Assembly: GCA_027013265.1 (NCBI GenBank)
Contig: JALUXQ010000064.1
Location: forward strand, 1 to 17,030
Source of the DNA: Campylobacteraceae bacterium
GTDB taxonomy: Bacteria; Campylobacterota; Campylobacteria; Campylobacterales; Sulfurospirillaceae
Direction: 5' to 3'
DNA: 17,030 nt
Of this stretch, positions 7,372 to 14,919 are shown piece after piece. Made by a program: the position numbers and the translations under genes. Every line of letters begins with the position of its first letter. Position 1 is the first letter of the stretch. A model generated the notes under the pieces. The model did not search any database, was not told the origin of the DNA, and saw only the letters and a program-made list of their open reading frames with translations.

Positions 7372-8036
7372 TACAACTTTAACTTTCCACCTTTTTGTGC
7401 AAAAAATGATAGTTTTACTATATTTAGACTTCTATCGCTTATTCTCTCTAGTTTTCGCATACTTTTAAGAAAAACTACAAAATCCTTTGCCATATCAGGA
7501 CTCATACATATCTGCTCCATAGCATTGTGCTCCAATATAGAGTGTATATCATCGCATTTTGACTCTTCAACATTTACAAGCCTGTATAACTCTTCTAATT
7601 TATCTATAGAGTCGGTTTTTAGGGATTCTATAGCGGAATTAAGTGACTTTTTTGTGCTCGACATGTAAGCTAGTGTATCGTCTCTAAGAGTACTCAAATC
7701 AAACTCGCCACCTATTTGCATCTTTATGCTTTTTGCGCAACTTCTTATGTAGTCACTTATGCGAGTGAGCTCACTTGTGATTTTCAAATGAGCTATAACC
7801 ACTCTTAAATCTCTAGCTTCTGGAGAGAAAAGAGCTAAAGTTTTTATGATTTCATTATCTATCTTGCTATTTACATCGTGTGAATTTTTCAGCATAGCTC
7901 TTGCGCGACTTGCCTTTTTAACATCAGTATCCTTAAAAGCATCCCGAGTTAATTCGCAAGCTTCTAAAATCATAGTTGCAAAGTCTAAAACTCTATTTCT
8001 TGATTTATCCAATATCTCTTTATAACTCTTAAGCAT
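7371..8036 (-). CDS. phoU: PhoU-domain phosphate regulator
   Basis: A soluble, all-helical protein of 221 residues made of two PhoU repeats, with the typical charged stretches: ELTRISDYIRSCAKSI near residue 90-105 and KLERISDRSLNIVKL near 197-211 (the E/RxxDxxxNIxE-type metal-binding motif of the family). PhoU links the state of the Pst transporter to the sensor kinase and damps phosphate uptake. The first in-frame start is a TTG at 8039, but ATG at 8036 is preferred: it overlaps the pstB stop (TGATG) and GGAGG lies about 8 bases upstream. The gene order pstB-phoU-regulator-kinase is what is expected for this role. Confidence 0.92.
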   Translation of the reverse strand: MLKSYKEILDKSRNRVLDFATMILEACELTRDAFKDTDVKKASRARAMLKNSHDVNSKIDNEIIKTLALFSPEARDLRVVIAHLKITSELTRISDYIRSCAKSIKMQIGGEFDLSTLRDDTLAYMSSTKKSLNSAIESLKTDSIDKLEELYRLVNVEESKCDDIHSILEHNAMEQICMSPDMAKDFVVFLKSMRKLERISDRSLNIVKLSFFAQKGGKLKL

Positions 8037-8827
8037 CAACCAAACCTCCCTGTTATATAGTCTTCAGTCAATTTCTCTTTTGGATTTAGAAAAATTTTCT
8101 CTGTTTTATTATACTCTACCAACTCTCCCATATACATAAAGGCGGTATAGTTACTAAGACGGCTAGCTTGTTGCATATTATGCGTTACTATGACTATAGA
8201 TATATCTTTTTTTAATTCGCTTATCAACTCCTCTATCGCTTTTGTGGATATCGGGTCAAGTGCACTTGTAGGCTCATCAAAAAGTATAACCTCAGGTTTT
8301 AGCGCAACCGCTCTTGCTATGCACAATCTTTGCTGCTGTCCACCACTCATGCCCATAGCACTCTCTTTTAGTCTGTCTTTACACTCATCCCAAATAGCTG
8401 CATCCCTTAGTGCTGTTTCAACTTTTTCGTCCAAGATATTTTTATCTTTTATACCATCCAATCTCAAACCGTATGCAACATTGTCATATATACTCATAGG
8501 AAATGGTGTCGGCTTTTGAAAAATCATACCAACTCTTTGTCTGAGTCTTATAAAGTCATTCTCTTTTTTTATATCAAGTATATTTTCAAACTCATCACTT
8601 TTTACATTTAGAAGATTTATCTCCCCTGTGTATTCATTATTTGGATATAAATCATGTATTCTATTTATAGATCTTAAAAGCGTAGATTTTCCACATCCAC
8701 TAGGTCCAATCATTGCTGTTATTTTGTTTTTATATACAGGCATATTTATGTTCATCAAAGATGGTTTTGGTGCTCCTGCGTATTTGAAAGAAAAATCTTT
8801 TATATCCATTATCAACTCTTTTGCCAT
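8036..8827 (-). CDS. pstB: phosphate ABC transporter ATPase PstB
   Basis: The cytoplasmic ATPase that powers phosphate import through PstC-PstA. All ABC motifs are visible: Walker A GPSGCGKST (41-49), Q-loop Q104 in MIFQKPTPFP, which is the PstB-specific sequence, signature MSGGQQQR (160-167), Walker B ILFDEP with catalytic E185 (181-186), D-loop SALDP and switch His216 in VTHNM. At 263 residues it is of normal length. ATG at 8827 begins two bases after the pstA stop, and the ribosome binding site AAAGGA is inside the end of pstA, so the two are coupled. The stop overlaps phoU. Confidence 0.98.
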   Translation of the reverse strand: MAKELIMDIKDFSFKYAGAPKPSLMNINMPVYKNKITAMIGPSGCGKSTLLRSINRIHDLYPNNEYTGEINLLNVKSDEFENILDIKKENDFIRLRQRVGMIFQKPTPFPMSIYDNVAYGLRLDGIKDKNILDEKVETALRDAAIWDECKDRLKESAMGMSGGQQQRLCIARAVALKPEVILFDEPTSALDPISTKAIEELISELKKDISIVIVTHNMQQASRLSNYTAFMYMGELVEYNKTEKIFLNPKEKLTEDYITGRFG

Positions 8828-8829
8828 TT

Positions 8830-9651
8830 TTATCCTTTATCTCTTATGATGAATCTTCCTATCAAGTTTATAACAAGCACTATAACTGTAAGTAAAAATG
8901 ATGCCGCCCATGCCAAATCTCTTGCCTTGTCTGTTGGAAAATTGGCAAGGTCATAGATGCTGACTGTCAAGGATGGAAAAGCATTGCCCAAATCCGTTGA
9001 CCAAAAGCTATTTGTTCCACTAGTAAAAAGCAAAGGTGCAGTCTCTCCTATCACTCTTGCAAATGCCAAAAGTATGCCTGTCATCAGTCCAACTTTAGCA
9101 GCTTTTAAAATTATCTGCAAAATCACTTTATGTTTGCTTCCACCAAGCGCAATACCTGCTTCTCTGAGCTCAATTGGCACCAATGATAGCATATTGTCAG
9201 TCGTACTTACAACTATCGGTATAAGCATAATAGCAAGTGCGATAGACCCTGCCCAGCCGTTTATACCACCAAATGGAGCCACAAAAACTGCAAAAACAAA
9301 TGCGCCTATGACGATAGATGGAGCACTCATCATTATATCACTCAAATCTCTGATGATATTTGCATACTTTCCGCTTCCATACTCTCTTAAGTATATGCCA
9401 GCCAGCATCCCAAGAGGCACACCTATAATTGTAGCGATAAGTGCCATCATAAATTGACCAAATATCAAGTTTCTAAGACCGCCGTCCACCAAATCTTTTG
9501 TAAAAAGTGAAAAATCAAGCGCATTTAGACCTTTTAAAAAAAGAGTGATGAGTATCCAAAAGAGAAAAATCAAACCTAAAAGCGCAGATATAGTTGATAG
9601 AGCAAGTATTATCTTGTTTATAATCAGTCTTCTTTTTTCTGTGCCTTTCAT
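8830..9651 (-). CDS. pstA: phosphate ABC transporter permease PstA
   Basis: One of the two inner-membrane channel subunits of the high-affinity phosphate importer; 273 residues with about six hydrophobic helices. The family is recognised from IYLREYGSGKYANIIRDLSD (87-106), SAPSIVIGAFVF (109-120) and the ATPase-docking loop ELREAGIALGGSKHKVILQI (161-180), followed by ARVIGETAPLLFT (198-210). The ATG at 9651 overlaps the pstC stop by 4 bases (ATGA) and GGGGGAG lies just upstream, a strong ribosome site. The usual partner order pstC-pstA-pstB is kept. Confidence 0.97.
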   Translation of the reverse strand: MKGTEKRRLIINKIILALSTISALLGLIFLFWILITLFLKGLNALDFSLFTKDLVDGGLRNLIFGQFMMALIATIIGVPLGMLAGIYLREYGSGKYANIIRDLSDIMMSAPSIVIGAFVFAVFVAPFGGINGWAGSIALAIMLIPIVVSTTDNMLSLVPIELREAGIALGGSKHKVILQIILKAAKVGLMTGILLAFARVIGETAPLLFTSGTNSFWSTDLGNAFPSLTVSIYDLANFPTDKARDLAWAASFLLTVIVLVINLIGRFIIRDKG

Positions 9652-10694
9652 CTTCTCCCCCTTAAAAAATAAAACTTGGCGGCACCAATAGTGATAAAAC
9701 TAAACACAAACAGTATAAAGGCAAGATAGAAGAGTGAACTCATCATATCACCACTCGCCTCTCCAAAGTTATTTGCCAAAACAACTGGTATAGATATAGT
9801 TGGATTGGTTAAACTACCTGGCACTTTAAATACGCTTCCGATTAAAAATGCAACTGCCATAGTTTCACCCAATGCTCTTCCAAGTGATAGTACCACGGAG
9901 CCTATGATTCCCACTTTCGCATAAGGAAAAATGACATCTTTAACAACTTCAAACTTTGTTGCCCCCAAGGCATAGGCGGACTCTTTTATTACATCCGGTG
10001 TTGTATTCATGGCATCTCGTGTGATAGCAGCCATAAAAGGGAGTATCATGATTCCAAGTACCAAACCTGCAATCAAAAGAGACATTTGTGAGCCTCCAAA
10101 AGTATTTTGCACAATAGGAGCAAAATAGAAAAGCCCCCACATCCCATAAATGATACTTGGAATCGCAGCTAGTAGCTCTATAGCTATCCCAACAGGCTTT
10201 ATGAGAAAATCTGGAGCGATTTCTGATAAAAAAACTGCTATTCCCATGGCTATCGGAATAGAGAAAGTCATCGCTATCAGAGTCGAGAGTATCGTTCCGA
10301 CTATCGGAATATATCCGCCAAAAATTGTATCAGTTTTTACATTTGTATTTGTATCCACACTCTCATCTACAGCTTTATCACCTGCACTATTATCCAAGCT
10401 TTCACTATCTCCCAATACAGAACTATCATCAGCAAACAGATTGTCATTATTCATACTGACATCATCGTTAGTTTTGGAAGTTTTAGCTATCAGTTTTGAT
10501 GGATTTGTTTTGGATTCTGTAGATTTGATTTCGATAGTTTTATTCCACCTGCTATCGACTAAAAAGTAAACTCCATACTTGTTGATTGCAGATTTTGCAT
10601 CGAAAAAAAGCATTATAAATATGGATACCAATACAATAAGTATAAGGGTTGCACTTAAAAATGCGACCCTTTTAAATACAAGCTCTTTGTTCAC
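9648..10694 (-). CDS. pstC: phosphate ABC transporter permease PstC with enlarged periplasmic loop
   Basis: The second inner-membrane channel subunit of the phosphate importer, 348 residues, longer than the roughly 300-320 usual. Helix 1 is at about 11-31; the canonical loop sequence stops after SRWNK and resumes at FGGYIPIVGT (125-134). Between them, about residues 56-118, lies a hydrophilic insertion rich in Asp, Ser, Asn and Thr that is expected to face the periplasm. The rest is normal: helices from 131, EIAPDF, and the docking loop ESAYALGATKFEVV (238-251) with GRALGETMAV (272-281). The frame is intact, so this is not a broken gene. The start is GTG at 10694, sharing a G with the pstS stop TAG; no better upstream start is possible. 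Confidence 0.95.
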   Translation of the reverse strand: MNKELVFKRVAFLSATLILIVLVSIFIMLFFDAKSAINKYGVYFLVDSRWNKTIEIKSTESKTNPSKLIAKTSKTNDDVSMNNDNLFADDSSVLGDSESLDNSAGDKAVDESVDTNTNVKTDTIFGGYIPIVGTILSTLIAMTFSIPIAMGIAVFLSEIAPDFLIKPVGIAIELLAAIPSIIYGMWGLFYFAPIVQNTFGGSQMSLLIAGLVLGIMILPFMAAITRDAMNTTPDVIKESAYALGATKFEVVKDVIFPYAKVGIIGSVVLSLGRALGETMAVAFLIGSVFKVPGSLTNPTISIPVVLANNFGEASGDMMSSLFYLAFILFVFSFITIGAAKFYFLRGRR

Positions 10695-11701
10695 TAATTA
10701 ATTCCGTTATTTTTCCAGTATTTTTTTATCTTGTCGGTTAAGCTTTTAGGAAGTGGAACATAGTAAAGTTTTTTTGCTATGTCTTTACCATTATCAAAAG
10801 CCCAGTCATAAAAAGCAGCAACTTTTTTATTTTGCTCAACTTTCTCTTTTGGCATAATGATAAATGTACTTGCAACCATTGGATAAGAATCTTTTCCTTT
10901 TGGGTAACCTATAACAGAATAAAATCCCTTTTTAGGATCAAAATCAGCTCCTGCGGCCGCAGCTTGAAATGTTTTCATGCTTGGTTTTACAAAGTATCCG
11001 TCTCTATTTTCCACAAGAGCTACTTTTGCATTTGTTTCTATAGCATAAGCATACTCAATATATCCTATAGAGTATGGAGTTTGTTTTATGATTGAGCTAA
11101 CACCAGGGTTTCCTTTTCCACCCAAGTTGTTACTTGGCCAGTTTACACTCTTTTTAACTCCATAATGCTTTCTCCAGTCTTTACTAACACTTGCTAGAAA
11201 GTATGTAAAGTTCCAAGTAGTGCCTGATGAGTCACTTCTTCTTGCAAATACTATCTTTTTGTGCGGAAGTTTTAAGTTGGGATTGATAGCTGTTAACATC
11301 TGGTTATCCCAATACTTTAACTTGCCTTCGGCTATAGCAACGATAGCTTTATCGGTAAGTTTTAGAGCAAGACTTGAGACTCCTGGGATGTTGTATGCCA
11401 TAACTGTAGCGCCAACTATCGCTGGAAATTGAAGCATTTTATATTTTGCTTGTGCTTTTGGGCTCAACGGTGCATCAGTTCCACCAAAATCAACCAATCT
11501 AGCAGTTGCATCTTTGATACCTTTTCCACTTCCGCCACCGTTATACTGTACCTGTTTTCCTGTGGCTTTATAGTAAGCTTTCGCCCATGCCTGATTTATA
11601 GGGAGTACAAAACTAGAGCCATCACCTTTTACAAGATCTCCTGCCATCAAACTTGCTACACACATTGCACTTGCAACTGATACCGAAACTATTTTCTTCA
11701 T
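10694..11701 (-). CDS. pstS: periplasmic phosphate-binding protein PstS
   Basis: The periplasmic receptor that captures phosphate for PstCAB. A signal peptide occupies residues 1-20 (two lysines, hydrophobic core, cleavage after SLMA); no lipobox cysteine is seen at the cleavage point, so the protein is probably soluble. Ligand-binding signatures are GDGSSFVLP (26-34), GGGSGKGIKDATARLVDFGG (55-74) and RRSDSSGTTWNF (154-165), with R154/R155, S156, D157 and the SGTT turn typical of phosphate contacts. 335 residues, normal length. ATG at 11701 follows a perfect AAGGAG. First gene of the operon; upstream bases 11702-11772 carry the promoter elements. Confidence 0.98.
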   Translation of the reverse strand: MKKIVSVSVASAMCVASLMAGDLVKGDGSSFVLPINQAWAKAYYKATGKQVQYNGGGSGKGIKDATARLVDFGGTDAPLSPKAQAKYKMLQFPAIVGATVMAYNIPGVSSLALKLTDKAIVAIAEGKLKYWDNQMLTAINPNLKLPHKKIVFARRSDSSGTTWNFTYFLASVSKDWRKHYGVKKSVNWPSNNLGGKGNPGVSSIIKQTPYSIGYIEYAYAIETNAKVALVENRDGYFVKPSMKTFQAAAAGADFDPKKGFYSVIGYPKGKDSYPMVASTFIIMPKEKVEQNKKVAAFYDWAFDNGKDIAKKLYYVPLPKSLTDKIKKYWKNNGIN

Positions 11702-11720
11702 AAAAATTCTCCTTAATTTT

Positions 11721-11736
11721 AATTACAAGTGTAATT
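11721..11736. repeat. palindrome at the predicted pstS transcription start
   Basis: AATTAC, four bases, GTAATT: a perfect inverted repeat with 6-base arms. It overlaps the downstream half of the predicted -10 element and the expected start site, a position where a bound protein or an mRNA 5' hairpin could affect expression. The repeat is seen; its role is inference, and AT-rich DNA produces such repeats by chance. Confidence 0.45.
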
Positions 11737-11772
11737 GTACAAAAACTTAATAACAAAATGGATACAAAAACT
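11734..11772 (-). promoter_or_regulatory. pstS promoter with two direct repeats (candidate response-regulator site)
   Basis: On the minus strand AGTTTTTGTA occurs twice, exactly 25 bases apart (11763-11772 and 11738-11747), with a weaker CATTTTGTTA between them. The downstream copy runs into TACAAT (11734-11739), a good -10 element, and there is no -35 hexamer, so the repeats occupy the activator position. This layout is what a PhoB-type regulator that binds direct repeats would need. The upstream copy overlaps the rsmD stop codon. Repeats are seen; the binding protein is inferred from the regulator encoded in the same operon. Confidence 0.5.
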
Positions 11773-12346
11773 ATACTTCATAATAGGATAATGAACTCTT
11801 TCCAAATTTTTTTATTTTTGCAAGCGAATATAGACCAATATGCTTAGGCAACTCATAAGAACTAATATGTTCTATGGTGATAAGTTTTACCATCTCTTCA
11901 GGTATCCGTTGGATAAGATTATAAACTCTTTCATACACATCATCCATCCCATCTCTTGTGCAAAATGGTGGATCAAAATAGAAAAAAGCTCTATTTTTAA
12001 GAGACTGAACCAAAGTATCTAGGTAGTCAAAACTATCTGCCATTTTACAAGTTGAATTCTTAGCATCTATAATATCACAATTTTGTTTTAGGATTGTAAA
12101 TGCTTTATCGTCTTTTTCTATGAAATATGCATGAGATGCTCCTCTACTAAGAGCCTCTAACCCCATAGAACCACTTCCTCCAAAAACCTCCACAAAAATT
12201 TCATCTACTATATCAAACTGTATAGTGTCAAAATAGGACTCTTTGAGTATGGATTTTGTACTTCTAGTGCTATCAAGGGAAGGCAGTTTTAGTTTTTTGC
12301 CTTTATATTTACCTGCACTAATAGTTGTGAATATCTCTCTACTCAT
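11771..12346 (-). CDS. rsmD: 16S rRNA (guanine966-N2)-methyltransferase RsmD
   Basis: RsmD methylates N2 of G966 in 16S rRNA, using S-adenosylmethionine, during small-subunit assembly. The 191-residue protein shows the N-terminal SAGKYKGKKLKLP segment, the SAM-binding motif VEVFGGSGSMGLEALSRGA (52-70), the acidic motif FIEKD (75-79) and the catalytic FFYFDPPF motif (121-128), all in the standard order. ATG at 12346 overlaps the preceding small gene by 8 bases and has GGAT upstream. The two genes form a short operon divergent from flaG. Confidence 0.95.
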   Translation of the reverse strand: MSREIFTTISAGKYKGKKLKLPSLDSTRSTKSILKESYFDTIQFDIVDEIFVEVFGGSGSMGLEALSRGASHAYFIEKDDKAFTILKQNCDIIDAKNSTCKMADSFDYLDTLVQSLKNRAFFYFDPPFCTRDGMDDVYERVYNLIQRIPEEMVKLITIEHISSYELPKHIGLYSLAKIKKFGKSSLSYYEV

Positions 12347-12683
12347 CTATTATATCCATAATATCATCTCTAAATTTATCCAACAAAAGCTTTATCTTTC
12401 GCTTTTTATTATCTCTGCTAGATTTAGAAGCATCACTAACAGCTCGATTGTTCAAACATACATTGTTATAAAATTTATCTAACTCTATCATAAGGGTTGA
12501 CTCAGAAAATGGTGATTTTAGATTTGAATCTTCGTTAGATATGATAAATTGTGGCTTATCTAACTCCAACTTTTGGTCACTTATCACAAAATCACATTTT
12601 TTATATGGCGATATACTATTTTTTAAGAAAATATTTAACGATTTTGATAAAAGTAAAGATTGACACATCAATGCAACTTTCAT
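12339..12683 (-). CDS. small uncharacterised protein upstream of rsmD
   Basis: A 114-residue protein I do not recognise with certainty. The start is ATG at 12683, with AGGAG about 5 bases before it; a TTG five codons upstream also keeps the frame open but has no ribosome site. The first 70 residues read as a strand-helix-strand pattern (KVALMCQSLLL, then SLNIFLKNSI, then CDFVISD, PQFIIS) ending in LKSPFSESTLMIELDKF, which resembles the last strand and helix of a response-regulator receiver domain, but the acidic phosphorylation pocket is missing. The C-terminal third is a basic then acidic helical tail (SRDNKKRKIKLLLDKF). No signal or membrane segment. It overlaps rsmD by 8 bases, so a role linked to rsmD or merely shared transcription is possible. 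Real gene: likely; function: unknown. Confidence 0.7.
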   Translation of the reverse strand: MKVALMCQSLLLSKSLNIFLKNSISPYKKCDFVISDQKLELDKPQFIISNEDSNLKSPFSESTLMIELDKFYNNVCLNNRAVSDASKSSRDNKKRKIKLLLDKFRDDIMDIIDE

Positions 12684-12714
12684 GCTTCTCCTAGGCAAGA
12701 TAAACTAGTGTGTA

Positions 12715-12720
12715 ATTTTA
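12715..12720 (-). promoter_or_regulatory. candidate -10 element for the rsmD operon
   Basis: TAAAAT on the minus strand, preceded by an AT-rich, T-tract region as is common for housekeeping promoters in this phylum, which lack a clear -35. It lies 32 bases before the ATG of the small gene. Weak, because such hexamers are frequent in AT-rich DNA. Confidence 0.3.
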
Positions 12721-12742
12721 TCATATCTTTTATAAAAACTTC

Positions 12743-12769
12743 TAAATAAATAAATTTTTTTGCCGATTT
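12743..12769 (+). promoter_or_regulatory. sigma-28 (FliA) promoter of the flaG operon
   Basis: TAAATAAA, 11 bases, GCCGATTT: the TAAA and GCCGAT elements and their spacing match the flagellar sigma-28 consensus (TAAA-N15-GCCGATAA). The start is expected near 12776, leaving a leader of about 25 bases with a strong AAGGAGG site before the flaG ATG. This places flaG-fliD-fliS in the late, filament class, held back by FlgM encoded elsewhere in the window. Confidence 0.88.
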
Positions 12770-12800
12770 ATGGTTAGAATGTCAAGTCAAGGAGGACAAA

Positions 12801-13169
12801 ATGGATATATTTAGCGTAGCAAACAAGCAGGTGTCTCAAGCAACTCAACCAAGAGTTGAGTCTACTGCAAGCACTAGAAATACTGTGGAGCAGACAAATA
12901 GTAGCGCAAAAACACAAAAGGATCAAATACCTGATGCAAAAAATATTAAGAGCCAGCTCAATAAAACAATCAAGCATCTAAATGAGCATATGAAAGCACT
13001 GGATACAAATGTAACATTTGGTTTTAACGATAAAATAGACTCAATGTTTGTAAGTGTTATGGAGAAAAATACGGGTACAATCATAAGAAAAATACCTACT
13101 GAAGAGGCGATGAAACTATCTGAAAAAATGAAAGAGATAGTTGGTATGATTTTTGATAAAAAAGGATAA
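12801..13169 (+). CDS. flaG: FlaG family flagellar protein
   Basis: A 122-residue FlaG-like protein. The N-terminal half (to about residue 45) is polar, Gln/Ser/Thr-rich and probably disordered; the conserved domain follows: LNKTIKHLNEHMKALDTNVTF, then FVSVMEKNTGTIIRKIPTEEAMKLSEKMKEIVGMIFD. FlaG limits flagellar filament length in Campylobacter and Pseudomonas; the exact mechanism is unclear. ATG at 12801 follows AAGGAGGACAAA, the strongest ribosome site in the window. First gene of the sigma-28 operon, 3 bases before fliD. Confidence 0.93.
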   Translation: MDIFSVANKQVSQATQPRVESTASTRNTVEQTNSSAKTQKDQIPDAKNIKSQLNKTIKHLNEHMKALDTNVTFGFNDKIDSMFVSVMEKNTGTIIRKIPTEEAMKLSEKMKEIVGMIFDKKG

Positions 13170-13172
13170 ATA

Positions 13173-14528
13173 ATGGCATCAGCACTCAGTTCACTAGGTC
13201 TAGGAAGCCAAGGAGCATTAAGTTATAAGGTTATAGATCAGCTAAGAGCAGCTGATAATAAAATCATGATAACGCCGATTGACAATAAAATAAGTAAAAA
13301 CAAAACAAAAACAAATGACCTATCATCTCTAATTACTCTTACAGCTTCACTAAAAGCAGAGACAAGCACTCTATCTAGTGAAACGAGTTATCTCAAAAGA
13401 ACAGCTACATCTTCCAATACTGGAGTATCTGTAAGCGTTAAAGATGGAACAGAGATTCAGGACTTTTCATTTAATGTGACTACTTTAGCAAAAAGGGATA
13501 TTAATGAGAGCAAAGCATTCACAAAAGAGAGTGATACTTTTGCCTCAGCTAACGATACAATAAACTTTAATATTGATGGGAAGAATTATACAGTTGATGT
13601 TTTGCCAACCGACTCTATAAAGACTTTTAAAGGCAAAATTTTTGATGCAACAAATGGTAAAATAACAGCATCACTGTTAAATGTCGGTGGAATCAGCCCT
13701 TATAAGTTGGTTTTGAAATCTACAGACACAGGAGTAAATAACGCGATAACCGTAACATCTGCTGGAATAACAAACGGAACAACAAATCTAGGGTTAACCA
13801 ATATACAACCAGCTGCAGATCTACATGCTACATTCAATGGAGTTCAAATTACAAGAACAACAAATACAGTATCTGATTTGATTACGGGAGCCACTATAAC
13901 TGCAAATGATAATGTAAATTCAAATATATCTATCATGCAAGATACAAGTGCAATTAGTGACAGTATAAGCTCTTTTGTAACTAGATACAATTCATTGATG
14001 AGCAATCTTAATGAATCAACAAAATATGATGTAAAAACAAAAGTAACAGGTATATTTCAGGGAACTTCAGAAGTCAAATCTTTAAAGTCAGACATAAGTA
14101 GATATCTTTTAAGTATTGATCCAAACGGAAGGAGTCTATCTGATTATGGAGTAACTCTCAATAGTGCTGGTAATTTGGAATTTGATAAAACAACATTTAA
14201 CAATAAAATGCAAAGTAGCAGTGCTGATGTTGAAAACTTTTTTAGAGGAGATGGCAAGACAAATGGTTTTTTTACAAACTACAACTCGATGCTGTCAAAT
14301 TATATAGATAAAAACAAAGGAATATTGACAAGATACAATACAGAACTATCTGATGAACAGAAGACACTAGAAAAGAGCAAAGTAACAGAAACGGCTAGGT
14401 TAGACAAAAAATATGCCACTATGGTTAAAAAATTTGCTGCCTATGATAGTATTATCAGCAAACTAACTTCATCATTCCAATCTTTATCAATGCAAATAAG
14501 TAGCATGATAAATGGGAAAAATGGATAA
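13173..14528 (+). CDS. fliD: flagellar filament cap protein FliD
   Basis: FliD (HAP2) forms the cap at the filament tip that folds and inserts each new flagellin. The 451-residue protein begins with the conserved N-terminal helix region (SLGLGSQGALSYKVIDQLRAAD), has FliD N-domain features up to about 110 (FSFNVTTLAKRD), a variable middle, the conserved HATFNGVQITRTTNTVSDLI (218-237), SFVTRYNSLMSNL and the C-terminal coiled coil with KKFAAYDSIISKLTSSFQSL (419-438). At 451 residues it is at the short end for this phylum but the motifs are complete. The site AAAGGA lies at the end of flaG, whose stop is three bases before the ATG. No signal peptide, as expected for export by the flagellar apparatus. 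Confidence 0.96.
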   Translation: MASALSSLGLGSQGALSYKVIDQLRAADNKIMITPIDNKISKNKTKTNDLSSLITLTASLKAETSTLSSETSYLKRTATSSNTGVSVSVKDGTEIQDFSFNVTTLAKRDINESKAFTKESDTFASANDTINFNIDGKNYTVDVLPTDSIKTFKGKIFDATNGKITASLLNVGGISPYKLVLKSTDTGVNNAITVTSAGITNGTTNLGLTNIQPAADLHATFNGVQITRTTNTVSDLITGATITANDNVNSNISIMQDTSAISDSISSFVTRYNSLMSNLNESTKYDVKTKVTGIFQGTSEVKSLKSDISRYLLSIDPNGRSLSDYGVTLNSAGNLEFDKTTFNNKMQSSSADVENFFRGDGKTNGFFTNYNSMLSNYIDKNKGILTRYNTELSDEQKTLEKSKVTETARLDKKYATMVKKFAAYDSIISKLTSSFQSLSMQISSMINGKNG

Positions 14529-14538
14529 AGGATAAGAT

Positions 14539-14919
14539 ATGAGTCCAAACTTAGCATATGCAGCATATTCGCAAAATAATATATCCATAGAATCATCAGA
14601 AAAATTAATAGAGATGCTTTATGAGGGGATTTTAAGATTTGCTTCTCTTGCCAAAAGAGCGGTAGAGACAAAAAATATAGAGAAAAAAGCATATTGGATA
14701 AATAGAACAGTTGCCATATTTTCTGAGCTTCTAAATTATATAAATTATGATGCTGGCAATATTTCAAACTATTTAACAGGATTGTATCTGCATCAGATAA
14801 AAACTCTAAGTATCGCAAATATGGAAAATGATAGTAAAAAAATCGAAGAAGTTATATCTGTAACAAAAGAGTTGCTACAAGCTTGGAGAGAAGAGACAAG
14901 TCATGACTTGGACAAATAG
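14539..14919 (+). CDS. fliS: flagellin export chaperone FliS
   Basis: A 126-residue helical cytoplasmic chaperone that binds the C-terminus of flagellin and prevents early polymerisation. The N-terminus AYAAYSQNNISIESSEKLIEMLYEGILRF is the clear FliS signature (Tyr-rich start, then the EKLIxMLYxG helix), followed by INRTVAIFSELLNYINYDAG (helix 2-3) and an LYLHQIKTLSIAN helix. The length is typical. AAAGGATAAGAT gives the ribosome site, and the gene starts 10 bases after fliD. Confidence 0.95.
   Translation: MSPNLAYAAYSQNNISIESSEKLIEMLYEGILRFASLAKRAVETKNIEKKAYWINRTVAIFSELLNYINYDAGNISNYLTGLYLHQIKTLSIANMENDSKKIEEVISVTKELLQAWREETSHDLDK

Noticed and set aside
8957..9457. Open frame of 166 residues on the plus strand
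   Set aside because: Lies entirely opposite pstA, has no ribosome site and resembles no family; it mirrors the codon pattern of the real gene.
10341..10529. PstC insertion as a sign of a frameshift, inserted gene or mobile element
   Set aside because: The frame is continuous, flanking conserved motifs are intact, and there are no inverted ends or target duplications.
10150..10569. Open frame of 139 residues on the plus strand
   Set aside because: Antisense to pstC including its insertion; no ribosome site and no known family.
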